From assembly GCF_024138675.1 (NCBI RefSeq), contig NZ_CP090959.1:744001-808000 (forward strand): DNA of 64,000 bases. Reading direction: 5' to 3'. The position numbers and the translations under genes were made by a program. Positions 31,484 to 41,309 of this stretch are shown here, one piece after another. The stretch is from Simiduia sp. 21SJ11W-1 (GTDB taxonomy: Bacteria > Pseudomonadota > Gammaproteobacteria > Pseudomonadales > Cellvibrionaceae). Each line of letters opens with the position of its first letter. Within the stretch, counting starts at the first letter, position 1. The notes below the pieces were generated by a model. The model worked only from the letters and a program-made list of their open reading frames with translations, made no database searches and was not told the DNA's origin.

Positions 31484-32152
31484 TTAGCAATCGGCCAGGG
31501 CCTCGCGCATTGCATCAATTGCAGATTTGTAAGATTGCGCGCCGAAAATGGCAGAACCGGCCACAAAGGTGTCGGCACCGGCGCGGGCAATTTCTGCGAT
31601 ATTGGCAGGGGTAACGCCGCCGTCTATCTCAAGGCGGATGTCATGGCCCGAGTTGTCGATGAGCGCTCTTGCCTCACGCAGCTTGTCGAGCGTTTGCGCA
31701 ATAAATTTCTGCCCGCCAAAGCCCGGGTTCACCGACATCAGCAACAGCATGTCGAGTTTGTGCAGTACCGGCTTTACGATGTCTACCGGCGTGGCAGGGT
31801 TCAATACCAGGCCTGGCTTGCAGCCTTTATCAATAATTAATTGCAGCGAGCGATCTACGTGTTTGGAGGCCTCCGGGTGGAAGGTAATGTAGGTGGCACC
31901 GGCATCGGCAAACTGGCTGATTAAATCGTCTACCGGCTCTACCATCAGGTGTACATCGATGGGTGCGGTAATGCCGTAATTGCGCAGCGCCTTGCACACC
32001 ATGGGGCCGAAGGTGAGGTTCGGCACATAGTGGTTGTCCATTACATCAAAGTGCACCACATCGGCACCGTCGGCCAGTACCTTGGCTACATCGTCGCCCA
32101 GGCGGGCCAGATCGGCAGATAAAATCGAAGGGGCAATCAGAAAGTTGGTCAT
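31484..32152 (-). CDS. rpe: Ribulose-phosphate 3-epimerase
   Basis: The protein has 222 residues (E. coli 225). It interconverts ribulose 5-phosphate and xylulose 5-phosphate in the pentose phosphate pathway. The TIM barrel shows [50 protein letters not shown] and EIDGGVTP, including the metal ligands and catalytic aspartates. The ATG at 32152 gives the family N-terminus ([11 protein letters not shown]). gph lies 86 bases downstream on the same strand. Confidence 0.97.
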   Translation of the reverse strand: MTNFLIAPSILSADLARLGDDVAKVLADGADVVHFDVMDNHYVPNLTFGPMVCKALRNYGITAPIDVHLMVEPVDDLISQFADAGATYITFHPEASKHVDRSLQLIIDKGCKPGLVLNPATPVDIVKPVLHKLDMLLLMSVNPGFGGQKFIAQTLDKLREARALIDNSGHDIRLEIDGGVTPANIAEIARAGADTFVAGSAIFGAQSYKSAIDAMREALADC

Positions 32153-32259
32153 GGGCTCACTCACAAGCAAATTGGTCGGCTATTGTACGCACTCCATAGC
32201 GCAGGCCCAAGAGGGGGCGGCTAGACTAAAGCTATTGAATGGGTGATGAAGGGGGGCGC

Positions 32260-33324
32260 GTGCGTAAACATCGGTGGGTTATTTTTGGCTGGTTGTGTCT
32301 TGTTGGGCTGGCGCACGGGCAGGCTGCTGATGAGAATGCCGCGGCGCCCGATGAGGTAGACGCGGCGCTAGCACCAACAGCTGCCGCGGAGCCGGAACCC
32401 ACGCCCGAGCCGCCGCTTTATGCCAGCCGCGAGGCGCGCGACATGGCGTTGCTGGCGCAGGCAGTGCCGAGCGATCAGGTTGTTTGGTTTGATATCGGCG
32501 GCGAGCGGGTGTTGGGTTTGTATCACGCAGCAATCAGCGCCAACCCCTCCGGTGCTGTGCTGTTGGTGCAAGATCAAGACCGCAACCCCACCTGGCCCGA
32601 GCGTATCCAGGCGCTGCGCCTGAGCTTGCCCGAGCAAGGCTGGACCACAATGGTGGTGACCTTGCCCCCGGCAGATCCCGCGGCCATACCCGAGCGCGAC
32701 CTCCCGCCTGCGCCTGACGAGGCGGCGGTATCGCCCGCTGAAGGCGACGGCGAAGCACGCCCTGAAACAGAAGAAGTGTTTAACGATGCCACAGGCGACG
32801 TGGCTGATGTGGCAAGCATGGCACAAGAGCAGCCGGCCCCAACGCCCACGCCCGAGGTGCCAAAAATACCCGCGCAAACACGGGTTGATCAGCGCCTGGC
32901 GCAAGCCATTGAGCACCTGCGTGGCCAGGGCCAATTTAATTTGGCGTTGTTGGCCGAAGGTGGCGGTGCGGTGCGCGCGGCCCGGCTATTTGCGGGCATG
33001 GGGTCTGAGGGCTTTCGCGCCTTGGTGTTGGTTGATGCCCGTCACAACCTGGGCACAGAGGCGGGTGACGTTCTCGCCATGGCCTCGGCGCAATTGCCTG
33101 TGCTGGATGTGATTGCCGTTGACCAGCCCGCATTGCTAGCGGCCGCCAAGGCACGCCACACCGCCGCCAAACGCGCCGGGCGCGAGGGCTTCCAGCAACT
33201 GTCGCTGCCACGTTACGAGCCGGATTTGGTGCGCCTTAGTAAACGCGTGCGCGGATTTCTGGATCGCCATGCAAAAGGCGTGAAGGTTGATAATGCCCAG
33301 GTGATACAAAACCCGCCTGATTAG
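32260..33324 (+). CDS. DUF3530 family secreted protein
   Basis: The protein has 354 residues from a GTG at 32260. That start has GAAGGGGGG just upstream and yields a clean signal peptide (RKHRWVIFGWLCLVGLAHGQA). The ATG at 32239 has no Shine-Dalgarno and would put seven extra residues before it. An Ala/Pro/Glu-rich stretch follows (about 26-55). The rest looks like an alpha/beta-hydrolase-type core with NPSGAVLLVQDQDRNPTWPE and LALLAEGGGAVRAARLFA. A second acidic Pro-rich insertion lies near residues 155-205. The function is unknown. The stop codon sits in the loop of its terminator. Confidence 0.82.
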   Translation: MRKHRWVIFGWLCLVGLAHGQAADENAAAPDEVDAALAPTAAAEPEPTPEPPLYASREARDMALLAQAVPSDQVVWFDIGGERVLGLYHAAISANPSGAVLLVQDQDRNPTWPERIQALRLSLPEQGWTTMVVTLPPADPAAIPERDLPPAPDEAAVSPAEGDGEARPETEEVFNDATGDVADVASMAQEQPAPTPTPEVPKIPAQTRVDQRLAQAIEHLRGQGQFNLALLAEGGGAVRAARLFAGMGSEGFRALVLVDARHNLGTEAGDVLAMASAQLPVLDVIAVDQPALLAAAKARHTAAKRAGREGFQQLSLPRYEPDLVRLSKRVRGFLDRHAKGVKVDNAQVIQNPPD

Positions 33325-33333
33325 GCGGGTTTT
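33308..33333 (+). terminator. Terminator overlapping the DUF3530 stop codon
   Basis: AAAACCCGCC (33308-33317) pairs with GGCGGGTTTT (33324-33333) around TGATTA. The TAG stop at 33322-33324 is in the loop and first stem base. The symmetric A/T ends could also terminate the convergent minus-strand gene that ends at 33344. Confidence 0.85.
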
Positions 33334-33343
33334 ACTGTGGCTA

Positions 33344-34207
33344 TCAAGGCTGCTGGAGGGCCTTGGCCTCAGGCGGTAGTTCGCCCTCAGCGATGGGGTT
33401 GGCGGGTGCCGAGTCGCCTGGGGCGGGTGTGGCGTCGGCCAGGGCTGCGGCTTGCGCTTTGGCGGCGGCTTCTGCTTTGGCTAGTACTTCGCTCTCCCAA
33501 TCAACATCGGGTAGCTCACCCAGCGCAATCTCTGCCAGGCTGCTGTTCACCGCCGGCAGTGCCTTGCGGTTGGCCCAGATCACGCGGCCTTCGGTGGTTT
33601 CTACCAGGGCAACATCAATGCTGGCTCCTTAAGTATTCTGAACGGGCACAACGGCGCCGGCAGTCAGAACGCTCACCAAAATGCTGGTGCCTACATCTTT
33701 CGCAATCATGCCGACGGATTTTTTCGCGCCGGTGTATTCCATCAACAGTACCGCCTCAGCGCCGGTACGCTCGGCTATGGCGTTTACCACGGGGCCGAGG
33801 GTGGATTGAAAGGTGCTCTTCTTGTCTTCGCTCACTAGGCCTGTGGTGTACAGCTCGGTTTTGGCCGCTTCCCACGCCTCTTTGCATTGGGTCACGTTGT
33901 AGGCAAATTCTTCATCACTGGCGATGGCTGCTTCGATATCAAACTCCACTACGGACAGGCCTTCTTCGGTCAAGCGCTTGTGGGCGTGCGCGGTGATGGC
34001 CTCTTTGATCATCAGTTGATCGTCAATCAGCTCTTCATTGTCGCCATCGAAGGTGACCAGCTCGATGTTCACCTCGGGCGGCAGCACCACTACGGTGTGA
34101 ATGTCCTTGGCGATATCGGCGTAGCTCTGGTGCTGGCGCACGGTGGTGTGCTGGGCGCAGGCTGTGGCCAGAAAGCACAGCAGTGTGAGGAGTCCTAGTT
34201 TTTTCAT
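33344..34207 (-). pseudogene. Lipoprotein gene interrupted by an in-frame TAA
   Basis: The first segment (34207-33629, 192 residues) starts with a lipoprotein signal (LLCFLATAC) and ends VVPVQNT followed by TAA. The same frame continues without another stop to a TGA at 33344: GASIDVALVETTEGRVIWANRK, then an Ala/Lys/Glu-rich tail. The part after the TAA reads like the natural next beta-strand of the same domain. A single C-to-T change turning a CAA glutamine codon into TAA would explain it. AAGGAC precedes the ATG. The TAA sits in TAAGGAG, five bases before an in-frame ATT, so weak reinitiation is conceivable. I do not recognise the family by name. Confidence 0.72.
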
Positions 34208-34225
34208 CTTAATGTCCTTTTAGGG

Positions 34226-34516
34226 TTAGATTTTTTTGACAAGGCTTTCGATGTAACGGCGGTCTTTTATGTCATTGAGTTGCAGGTATTGGGTAAAAAA
34301 TTCCTTGGCCTGTGCCGGCTCTTGTTGATCCAGGTGCAACAAGCCCAGCCCTCGCAGCGCCACGGGGCTATGGGTTTCCAGCGCCAGTGCCTTTTGGTAG
34401 TGCGCATGGGCGCTGCTGATAAAGTCGGCCTGTTGCTCGGCAATGGCAACTTTGGCGTCGGCGAGTTTGGTGTCGTACAGCCATACCTGTTCCTGAGCGG
34501 CCGCCAAATTTGTCAA
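34226..34516 (-). CDS. TPR protein fragment joined to the end of murU
   Basis: From a TTG that overlaps the murU stop as TTGA, the frame encodes 96 residues. They include a tetratricopeptide-like unit (AHAHYQKALALETHSPVALRGLGLLHLDQQEPAQAKEFF) and an end motif DRRYIESLVKK common in TPR lipoproteins. No signal peptide or normal start is seen, and the Shine-Dalgarno (AAGG) is only three bases from the TTG. It looks like the C-terminal part of a longer gene whose 5' end was lost. A genuine short protein is possible. The interrupted lipoprotein gene follows after 18 bases. Confidence 0.5.
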   Translation of the reverse strand: MTNLAAAQEQVWLYDTKLADAKVAIAEQQADFISSAHAHYQKALALETHSPVALRGLGLLHLDQQEPAQAKEFFTQYLQLNDIKDRRYIESLVKKI

Positions 34517-35187
34517 GGACCTTGCAGGGCCGCCAACCGCTCGGGCGTGCCCACATCCTGCCACAGGCCCCGGTGTACAAAACCGCCCAGTTTGTGCAGG
34601 CGCTGCCAGTGTTGCAGGGCGTCTCTGATGGGGAAGCGGGCTTGGCGGCCGGGGTAATCATTGATGAAGTCAAAGCGCGCAGTGCCAAGGCCTGTGTAGG
34701 TGTAGCGGGGGGGTAATGTGTTGATCAGCCCTTGGGCCAGGCCAAAGTCGCCATCGGGGTTGTGCGGTGGGTTGGCCGCTAGCACAAGCTCGGCGCAAAG
34801 GCCGCGCGCCTGCAAGCTTTGCAGTGATTGGGCAAGCAGGTTGTAGGGCAGGTCTGTGTAGGCATCGGTTGAGATCATTGCGAAGGCATCACCCGCCAGC
34901 CAGTCTAGGCACTGGTTGAGCGCGCCGCCGGTTTCCAGCGGCTCCGGGCCTTCATCGGAATAGTGGAGCCTGAGGCCATAGCGCCCGCCGTTGCCGCAGT
35001 GGTTGCGAATCTGGTCACCCAAATAGGAAAGATTGATCATGGCCTGGGAAAATCCGGCAGCGGCCAGCTTTTCCAGGTGGTAATCGATCAGGGCTTTGCC
35101 GTTGACCGTTAGTAGTGGTTTGGGTGTGTGATCGGTGAGTGGCCGCATGCGCTCGCCCTTGCCGGCAGCAAAGACGAAGGCTTTCAC
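34513..35187 (-). CDS. murU: N-acetylmuramate alpha-1-phosphate uridylyltransferase
   Basis: The protein has 224 residues. MurU makes UDP-MurNAc from MurNAc-1-phosphate in the Pseudomonas-type peptidoglycan recycling route that bypasses de novo synthesis and confers intrinsic fosfomycin tolerance. The nucleotidyltransferase signature FAAGKGERMRPLTDHTPKPL opens the protein. ETGGALNQCLDWL and DVGTPERLAAL are further family blocks. The start overlaps the amgK stop by four bases (ATGA). The amgK-murU pair next to lptD matches Pseudomonas putida. Confidence 0.95.
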   Translation of the reverse strand: MKAFVFAAGKGERMRPLTDHTPKPLLTVNGKALIDYHLEKLAAAGFSQAMINLSYLGDQIRNHCGNGGRYGLRLHYSDEGPEPLETGGALNQCLDWLAGDAFAMISTDAYTDLPYNLLAQSLQSLQARGLCAELVLAANPPHNPDGDFGLAQGLINTLPPRYTYTGLGTARFDFINDYPGRQARFPIRDALQHWQRLHKLGGFVHRGLWQDVGTPERLAALQGP

Positions 35188-36269
35188 TGGGCGCGGGCCT
35201 TGGCGTTGCCGGCGCTGCGGTAATCGCTGTACCAGTGCTGTTGTTTGGCCAGCGGCAGCAGCGTTTCGCGCAGCCAGTCGGCAAAGGGCAAGAGCTCCGG
35301 GTAGGCCTCTGCCACTTCCAGCGTGTAGCGCAGCACCAGCGGCAGGTTTTGCAAGTAGCCGTCTTTGCCGTCGCGCAAGTGCAGCCGTGCGAAGATACCC
35401 AGTACCTTGATGTGGCGCTGCAGGCCCATCCAGTCGAACCAGCGCAAAAAGGTCTCACGGGTTACCGGGCGCATCAGGCCCACTTCCACGGCCATGTTGC
35501 CGTAGGCCAGTGCCCAGCGCTCTACCTGATCGGTGGGCCAGCGGATATAGCAATCGCGCAGTAAAGACACCAAGTCATAGGTGATGGGGCCTACCACGCC
35601 GTCCTGGAAATCCACTACGCCGGGGGCCAAGCCGTCGCGCACAATCAGGTTTCTGGAGTGGAAATCGCGGTGGACTAACACCTGCGGTTGCGCCGCGGCC
35701 AGTGCCTCTAGGTGCGCGAAGGTGGTGTGCAGCAGGTTTTGCTCGGCCGGGGTAAGCGTGTGGCCCAGGAGCCTGGTGGCAAACCAGTCTTCGAACAGGC
35801 TCATTTCCAGGCGCAGCAAGGGTTGGTCGTATGCGGGCAGCTCCAGCGCCGCGGTGGGGATTTGCTGGATGCGCAGCAGGTCGGTGATCACCTCGCCATA
35901 CAGGCAGTGGGCGGTGTCTGGCTCCAGGCTGTCGAGCAGCAGTTGGCCGCCCAAATCTTCAACCAGCAAAAACCCCTGTTCGTAATCGGTGGCGAACACT
36001 TCCGGCGCGTGAATGCCCTGCTCGCGCAGCAGCTTGGCGATGAACACGAAGGTCTCGTTTTTTTCCGTGGTGGGCGGGGCCACCACGGCGAGCAGGTGGG
36101 CATCGGTGTTCAGGCGAAAGTAGCGCCGAAAGCCCGCATCGCTGGGCAGGGGCGCGAGTTGGAGTGGGCCGCTGGGCAGCCAGCCCTTATCTGCCAGGGT
36201 TGTATGCACCCATTGTTGTAATGCTGTCACTGAGGTCAAAAGGGGTTCCAACTCGAAAAAAGGGCACAT
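35184..36269 (-). CDS. amgK: N-acetylmuramate/N-acetylglucosamine kinase AmgK
   Basis: The protein has 361 residues and belongs to the aminoglycoside phosphotransferase fold. AmgK phosphorylates MurNAc (and GlcNAc) at the anomeric position, feeding MurU. The catalytic loop is LVHRDFHSRNLIV and the metal-binding part is VVDFQDGVVGPITYDLVSLLRD. Next come WPTDQVERWALAYG and LQRHIKVLGIFARLHLRDGK, typical of AmgK. The ATG at 36269 has only a weak GGAATC upstream, so a slightly shorter start is possible. It is divergent from lptD. Confidence 0.94.
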   Translation of the reverse strand: MCPFFELEPLLTSVTALQQWVHTTLADKGWLPSGPLQLAPLPSDAGFRRYFRLNTDAHLLAVVAPPTTEKNETFVFIAKLLREQGIHAPEVFATDYEQGFLLVEDLGGQLLLDSLEPDTAHCLYGEVITDLLRIQQIPTAALELPAYDQPLLRLEMSLFEDWFATRLLGHTLTPAEQNLLHTTFAHLEALAAAQPQVLVHRDFHSRNLIVRDGLAPGVVDFQDGVVGPITYDLVSLLRDCYIRWPTDQVERWALAYGNMAVEVGLMRPVTRETFLRWFDWMGLQRHIKVLGIFARLHLRDGKDGYLQNLPLVLRYTLEVAEAYPELLPFADWLRETLLPLAKQQHWYSDYRSAGNAKARAQ

Positions 36270-36434
36270 GATTCCAGATTCGGCGCGCCGGTTAAAGTAT
36301 TAGTTGTGCCCAAGCGGTGAGTTACAGCGGCTTTTCTTTCCAATTGACGGTGGCTTTGCAGTAGAATCCACGGCTTGGTTTGTCGCCCGGCCAAGGGTAG
36401 GCGGCAGAAGCAGTATATCGATAAAGGCTCAACC

Positions 36435-39002
36435 TTGACGTTCCCATTCCCCCAACAACCACTCAGCTTGGCCGTACGCCTAGGGCTCTGTGCGACTGTG
36501 CTGCTGGCCCAGCAGGCCAACGCCGACGATTCCCCCTACCAGGCCGGCGCCGATGGCGACATGTTTGCCGGCAGCCGCCAGGTGCACGCCCAGGGGCGGG
36601 CAGCGCTTGATTGGGTGCCCAAAGCCGAGCTGACCGATGCCCAGGCCAGTTGCCGCGCCGGCTGTGACGGTGCCTATGTGGCGCCCATGCGCACCGATGC
36701 CGAGGCTGGCCTCAAGCCCGAGCAGGCACCGGTGCGGGCTGCCGCTGACGACAGCCGTTGGCTGCAGGAATCGAAAGCCGAGCTGACCGGCAATGTAGAG
36801 GTCATACAAGGCTACCGGTCGCTCAGCGCCGATCGCGCCGTGTACGATCAAGCCAATCAAACCGCTGAAATTGAAGGCCACGTAGTGGTGCGCGAGCCGG
36901 GGCTGGTGGTTTTTGCCGATCGGTTGATGCTCGATGAAGGCCGTGGCAGTGCGGTGCTTGAAAACACCCAGTTTGTGCTGCACGAGGCCCATATGCGCGG
37001 CAAGGCAACCACGCTTGCCCAGCAGCAGGGCCGGGGCATTGGCGAAAACCTGTACCAGCTTGAAGACGGCAGCTTTACCATGTGCTCGCCAGAAGATAAC
37101 ACCTGGCTTGTGCGCGGTGCCGAAATTGAAATAGACACCGCCACAGGCCAAGGCAAGGCGCGCCACATGCGCCTGGAGCTGGCCGATGTGCCGGTGTTTT
37201 ACGCGCCTTATTTCCGCTTTCCCGCCACCGATAAGCGCATGACGGGTTTGCTATTTCCCACTATCGCCTCCGACAGTCGCAACGGCTTTGAGTACGCCCA
37301 GCCGCTCTACTTAAACCTGGCGCCCAATTACGACCTCACCTTAACGCCGCGCTGGATGCAGCACCGGGGCCTGGGTATTGAGGCCGAGGGCCGGCATTTG
37401 TCGTCGCTGTTTGAAACCGCCATTGGGGGTGCTTACCTTGCCGACGACAAGGGCGGCGAGAACGATAAGCTGCAAGAAAAAGCTGATGCCGGTGAAATTT
37501 CGCAAGCCGATGTGACCCCCTACAAGGGCCAAGACCGCTGGTTGGCGCACCTGCAACAGCGCGGCGGGCGCGGCCGGGATTGGAGCACGGTGATTGATTA
37601 CACCCAGGTGAGCGATGTGGATTACCTGCGCGACCTCGACACCGGCAGCATCGAAACCAGCTCGCGTACCCACTTGCGTCAGGCCGGCAGCCTGCACTAC
37701 CAGCTGCCCGATTGGCGCCTGGGCCTGAACCTTGAAGCCTACCAAAGCGTGAGCCTGATTGGCGTTGAACCCTACCGCAAGTTGCCGCAGCTCACTGCCA
37801 ACGGCCAGTACCAGTGGGGCGATTGGGAGCTTGCGCTCAATCACGATTACACCCAGTTCGCTCACAGCGATACCTACTGGGATCAAACCGACGACAACCC
37901 CGACGACATCCGCATTGTGGGTGACAGGCTCCGCACCGACTACCGGCTGGGGTGGCGGGCTGAAACCATCTGGGGCTTTTTGCGCCCGGCGGTAATGGTT
38001 AAGCACCTGCAATACGCGCTGGATGAAACTACCCTGCGCGCCGATGCCAATGCCACTCCCGGCATTACCGGCGCCCAGGCAAGCATTGATGCGGGCCTGT
38101 TTTTCGAGCGCGAAGGCAGCCTGTTTGAGCACGGCTACATTCAAACCTTCGAGCCGCGGGTGTTTTATTTCAACAGCCCAGAGCAGGATCACAGCGATCT
38201 ATACCGTGTAACCGATCGCAACCGCTCGGTGCAATTTGATACCACCGAAACCACCTTCAGCTACAACCAGCTGTTTCGCGAGTCGCGCTTTAACGGCGGC
38301 GACCGCATAGACGATGCCAACCAGACCTCCGTGGGCTTAACCACCCGCTTCATTGAGGCCAGCAGCGGCATTGAACGCTTTCGCGCAAGCCTTGGGCAGA
38401 TTTTTTACGCCGCCAATCGCAATGTCACACTCAGCGGCGTGGCCGATGAGGCGCCGCGCTCGGAAATTGCGGGCCAGCTGGCCGCGCACATTGGCGAGCA
38501 CTGGCGCTTCAACCTGGATATCGCCTACTCCCAGGAAAACTACAAACCCTCCCAGGGCACAACCAGCCTGCGCTATGTGGATCCGGCCGGCTACGTGGTT
38601 AACCTGGGCTACCGCTACCAGCGCAAGGGCCTGGCGACAGATCAAGAAACCGGTGAACTTTTTAACAACAATATCGATCAAACAGATATTGGCATTGTCT
38701 ACCCGCTGTCAGATCAATGGAACCTGATGGCGCGCAGCTTCTACGATCACGCGCTGGGGCGCGAAATTGATACCTTTGCAGGCGTTGAGTACAACAGTTG
38801 TTGTTATCGCGTGCGCGTGGTGGGCAGGCGCTGGACAGACAGCCGGGATATCCAAACACTGGGGCCCTCGAGCCTTGAGTTAGATCGTGGTATCTATATC
38901 GAATTCCAGCTCAAAGGGCTGGGTAGCTTGGGGCGTCGACTCGACGAATTGTTGACAGAAGGCATTATCGGCTTTGATCAACGCCCGCAATACGAACCCT
39001 AA
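36435..39002 (+). CDS. lptD: LPS assembly outer-membrane protein LptD
   Basis: The protein has 855 residues from a TTG at 36435 with AAAGG eight bases upstream. This start gives a signal peptide ending LLAQQANADD. An earlier TTG at 36375 would add 20 unlikely residues. LptD is the outer-membrane beta-barrel that, with LptE, inserts lipopolysaccharide into the outer leaflet. The N-terminal OstA domain (VIQGYRSLSADRAVYDQ) is followed by a long barrel. Cysteines in ASCRAGC, MCSPEDNTW and SCCYRVRVV fit the paired disulfides needed for function. surA follows after 10 bases. Confidence 0.95.
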   Translation: MTFPFPQQPLSLAVRLGLCATVLLAQQANADDSPYQAGADGDMFAGSRQVHAQGRAALDWVPKAELTDAQASCRAGCDGAYVAPMRTDAEAGLKPEQAPVRAAADDSRWLQESKAELTGNVEVIQGYRSLSADRAVYDQANQTAEIEGHVVVREPGLVVFADRLMLDEGRGSAVLENTQFVLHEAHMRGKATTLAQQQGRGIGENLYQLEDGSFTMCSPEDNTWLVRGAEIEIDTATGQGKARHMRLELADVPVFYAPYFRFPATDKRMTGLLFPTIASDSRNGFEYAQPLYLNLAPNYDLTLTPRWMQHRGLGIEAEGRHLSSLFETAIGGAYLADDKGGENDKLQEKADAGEISQADVTPYKGQDRWLAHLQQRGGRGRDWSTVIDYTQVSDVDYLRDLDTGSIETSSRTHLRQAGSLHYQLPDWRLGLNLEAYQSVSLIGVEPYRKLPQLTANGQYQWGDWELALNHDYTQFAHSDTYWDQTDDNPDDIRIVGDRLRTDYRLGWRAETIWGFLRPAVMVKHLQYALDETTLRADANATPGITGAQASIDAGLFFEREGSLFEHGYIQTFEPRVFYFNSPEQDHSDLYRVTDRNRSVQFDTTETTFSYNQLFRESRFNGGDRIDDANQTSVGLTTRFIEASSGIERFRASLGQIFYAANRNVTLSGVADEAPRSEIAGQLAAHIGEHWRFNLDIAYSQENYKPSQGTTSLRYVDPAGYVVNLGYRYQRKGLATDQETGELFNNNIDQTDIGIVYPLSDQWNLMARSFYDHALGREIDTFAGVEYNSCCYRVRVVGRRWTDSRDIQTLGPSSLELDRGIYIEFQLKGLGSLGRRLDELLTEGIIGFDQRPQYEP

Positions 39003-39012
39003 CGGTAAGCAA

Positions 39013-40302
39013 ATGAAGTCTTTTAATAAAAAATGTGTAACGTTAATGCTGGCGCTTTCTACCTTGGCTGGTTGGGCGCACGCCGAAGTGCAAACCCTCG
39101 ATCGCGTAGTGGCGGTGGTTGATGAAGGCGTGGTGATGGAGAGTGAACTCAATGCCAAGCTGCGTGGCATTGTGGCCAAGTTGCGTGCCTCCAACACCGA
39201 GCTCCCGCCCGAAGACGTGCTGAAAGCCCAGGTGCTGGATCACCTGGTGAACGAGCAAATCCAGCTGCAAATGGCCAAGCGTGCCGGCGCCAAAGTGCCG
39301 CCTGAAGAGCTCGACCAAATGATTCAGCGCATTCGCGCCTCGAACAACCTGAGTGAAGCAGAGTTTGCCCGCGAGTTGGCCGCCGAAGGCCTGAGCCTGG
39401 CGGAACTGCGCGAAGACCTGCGCCGTGAAATGCTGGTGCGTCAGGTGCAGCAAGGCAGCGTGAACCGCCGCATTCAGGTTACGGAATCTGAAATTGAAAA
39501 CTTCCTCAATTCCACCGAAGGCAAATTCTGGACCTCGCCCGAATACCAGCTGGGCCATATTCTGATTGCCGTGCCCTCAGGTAGCTCCGAGGCGCAAATA
39601 GCCGAGCTTGAAGCCAAAGCCCACGCGCTGCGCGAAGAGGCGTTGGCCGGTGCCGATTTCCGTCGCCTGGCGGTGGCGAACTCGGCCGGCCAAAATGCCC
39701 TTGAGGGCGGTGATCTAGGTTGGCGCAAGGTGGCCCAGCTGCCCACGCTGTTTGCCGACAACGTAGCCAACCTGAAAGTGGGCGATGTTACCGAACCCTT
39801 CCGCAGCGGCGCCGGTTTTCACTTGATTAAACTGCACAACCAGCGCGGTGGCGGTGAAGTGTTAATTGAGCAAACCAAGGCGCGCCATATTCTGGTGAAA
39901 ACCAATGAAGTGGTTAACGACACCGAGGCCTTCGACAAGCTCACAGAACTGCGCGAGAAGATCTTGGCCGGTGCCGACTTTGCAGAACTTGCCAAAGAGC
40001 ACTCCGAAGACCTGGGCTCGGCCCTGCAAGGGGGCGACTTGGGTTGGGCCAACCCCGGCCAGTTTGTGCCCGCCTTTGAAGAAACCATGGCGCAGCTCAA
40101 GCCCGGCGAAATGAGCCAGCCCTTTCGCAGCCAGTTCGGCTGGCACCTGATGCAGGTGTTGGAGCGCCGTCAGCAAGACATGAGCGACACCATGATCAAA
40201 AATCAGGCCGCCAATTTGCTGCGCAGCCGCCGTTTTGAAGAAGAGCTGCAAGTGTGGCTGCAAGAGATTCGTGACGAAGCCTACGTTGAACTCAAACTCT
40301 AA
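39013..40302 (+). CDS. surA: Periplasmic chaperone / peptidyl-prolyl isomerase SurA
   Basis: The protein has 429 residues (E. coli 428). A signal peptide ends [10 protein letters not shown]. Next come the N-terminal chaperone domain ([16 protein letters not shown]) and two parvulin domains, starting near [18 protein letters not shown] and [18 protein letters not shown]. The C-terminal helix completes the chaperone core. SurA escorts outer-membrane proteins, including LptD, to the BAM complex, which suits its place right after lptD. The ATG at 39013 is preferred over the upstream in-frame start at 38974. Confidence 0.97.
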   Translation: MKSFNKKCVTLMLALSTLAGWAHAEVQTLDRVVAVVDEGVVMESELNAKLRGIVAKLRASNTELPPEDVLKAQVLDHLVNEQIQLQMAKRAGAKVPPEELDQMIQRIRASNNLSEAEFARELAAEGLSLAELREDLRREMLVRQVQQGSVNRRIQVTESEIENFLNSTEGKFWTSPEYQLGHILIAVPSGSSEAQIAELEAKAHALREEALAGADFRRLAVANSAGQNALEGGDLGWRKVAQLPTLFADNVANLKVGDVTEPFRSGAGFHLIKLHNQRGGGEVLIEQTKARHILVKTNEVVNDTEAFDKLTELREKILAGADFAELAKEHSEDLGSALQGGDLGWANPGQFVPAFEETMAQLKPGEMSQPFRSQFGWHLMQVLERRQQDMSDTMIKNQAANLLRSRRFEEELQVWLQEIRDEAYVELKL

Positions 40303-40303
40303 G

Positions 40304-41296
40304 GTGCCGCTCACCTTTGCCATTACGCCCGGTGAACCCGCGGGCATCGGGCCGGATGTGCTGATTCAGGCGGCCCAGCAGGCCCGCGCCGCCCACTGGG
40401 TGGCGGTGGCCGACCCGGCGCTGCTCCAGGCGCGCGCAAGTACCTTGAATTTACCCCTCACCCTGCACCCTTTCGATGCGGCCCGGCCCGTGTGCGAGGC
40501 AGGCCACATTGCAGTGTGCGCCCAGCCCCTGCAAGCCCCGGTAACGGCAGGTACGCTCAACGCCGCCAATGGCCGCTATGTGCTCAATACCCTGGATGCC
40601 GCCATCGAGATGTGCACCTCAGGTAAGGCCCAGGGGTTGATTACCGGGCCCGTGCAAAAAAGCGTCATTAACGAGGCGGGTATCCAGTTTACCGGCCATA
40701 CGGAATACCTGGCCCAGAAGGCCAAAACCCCGGTGGTGATGATGCTGGCCACAGGGTCCTTGCGCGTGGCGCTGGCCACCACCCACCTGCCACTGCGCGA
40801 CGTGGCCGATGCCATTACGCCCGCGCTGCTGGATCAGGTAATTGGCATTTTACTGCACGACCTAACCCACCACTTTGGCATCAAAAAGCCCCGCGTACTG
40901 GTGTGCGGCCTGAACCCCCATGCCGGCGAAGGTGGCCACCTGGGCCGTGAAGAAATAGACATCATTACCCCGGTGCTCGCGCGCTGGCGCAGCCACGGCC
41001 ATGCGCTGCTGGGCCCGCTGCCCGCCGATACCCTGTTTCAGCCCAAGTACCTGGAGCAGGCCGATGCAGTGCTGGCCATGTACCACGACCAAGGCCTGCC
41101 GGTATTGAAGTACCAGGGCTTTGGCGAAGCGGTAAACGTGACCCTTGGCTTGCCCTATATCCGCACCTCGGTAGATCATGGCACCGCACTCGATCTGGCG
41201 GGCACGGGCCAGGCCCACGCCGGCAGCCTGCTGACGGCCATCGACTATGCTACCCGCATGGCAACCCGTGCACACACGGGTGCTGCACAACATTAA
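40304..41296 (+). CDS. pdxA: 4-hydroxythreonine-4-phosphate dehydrogenase
   Basis: The protein has 330 residues from a GTG one base after the surA stop. The start gives [18 protein letters not shown], matching the Pseudomonas PdxA N-terminus. A TTG at 40286 inside surA is the alternative. PdxA oxidises 4-phosphohydroxy-L-threonine in pyridoxal phosphate synthesis. Visible features are [23 protein letters not shown], the metal histidines in ATTHLPLRD and [13 protein letters not shown], and [17 protein letters not shown]. The surA-pdxA-rsmA-apaG-apaH order is the same as in E. coli. Confidence 0.96.
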   Translation: MPLTFAITPGEPAGIGPDVLIQAAQQARAAHWVAVADPALLQARASTLNLPLTLHPFDAARPVCEAGHIAVCAQPLQAPVTAGTLNAANGRYVLNTLDAAIEMCTSGKAQGLITGPVQKSVINEAGIQFTGHTEYLAQKAKTPVVMMLATGSLRVALATTHLPLRDVADAITPALLDQVIGILLHDLTHHFGIKKPRVLVCGLNPHAGEGGHLGREEIDIITPVLARWRSHGHALLGPLPADTLFQPKYLEQADAVLAMYHDQGLPVLKYQGFGEAVNVTLGLPYIRTSVDHGTALDLAGTGQAHAGSLLTAIDYATRMATRAHTGAAQH

Positions 41297-41309
41297 TCAG
41301 GACAACACC

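Noticed and set aside
33344-33583. Separate 79-residue gene downstream of the lipoprotein
   Set aside because: It is in the same frame as the upstream segment and continues its domain, so an interrupted single gene explains it better.
36344-36367. lptD promoter TTGACG ... TAGAAT
   Set aside because: The spacer is only 12 bases, too short for a sigma-70 promoter.
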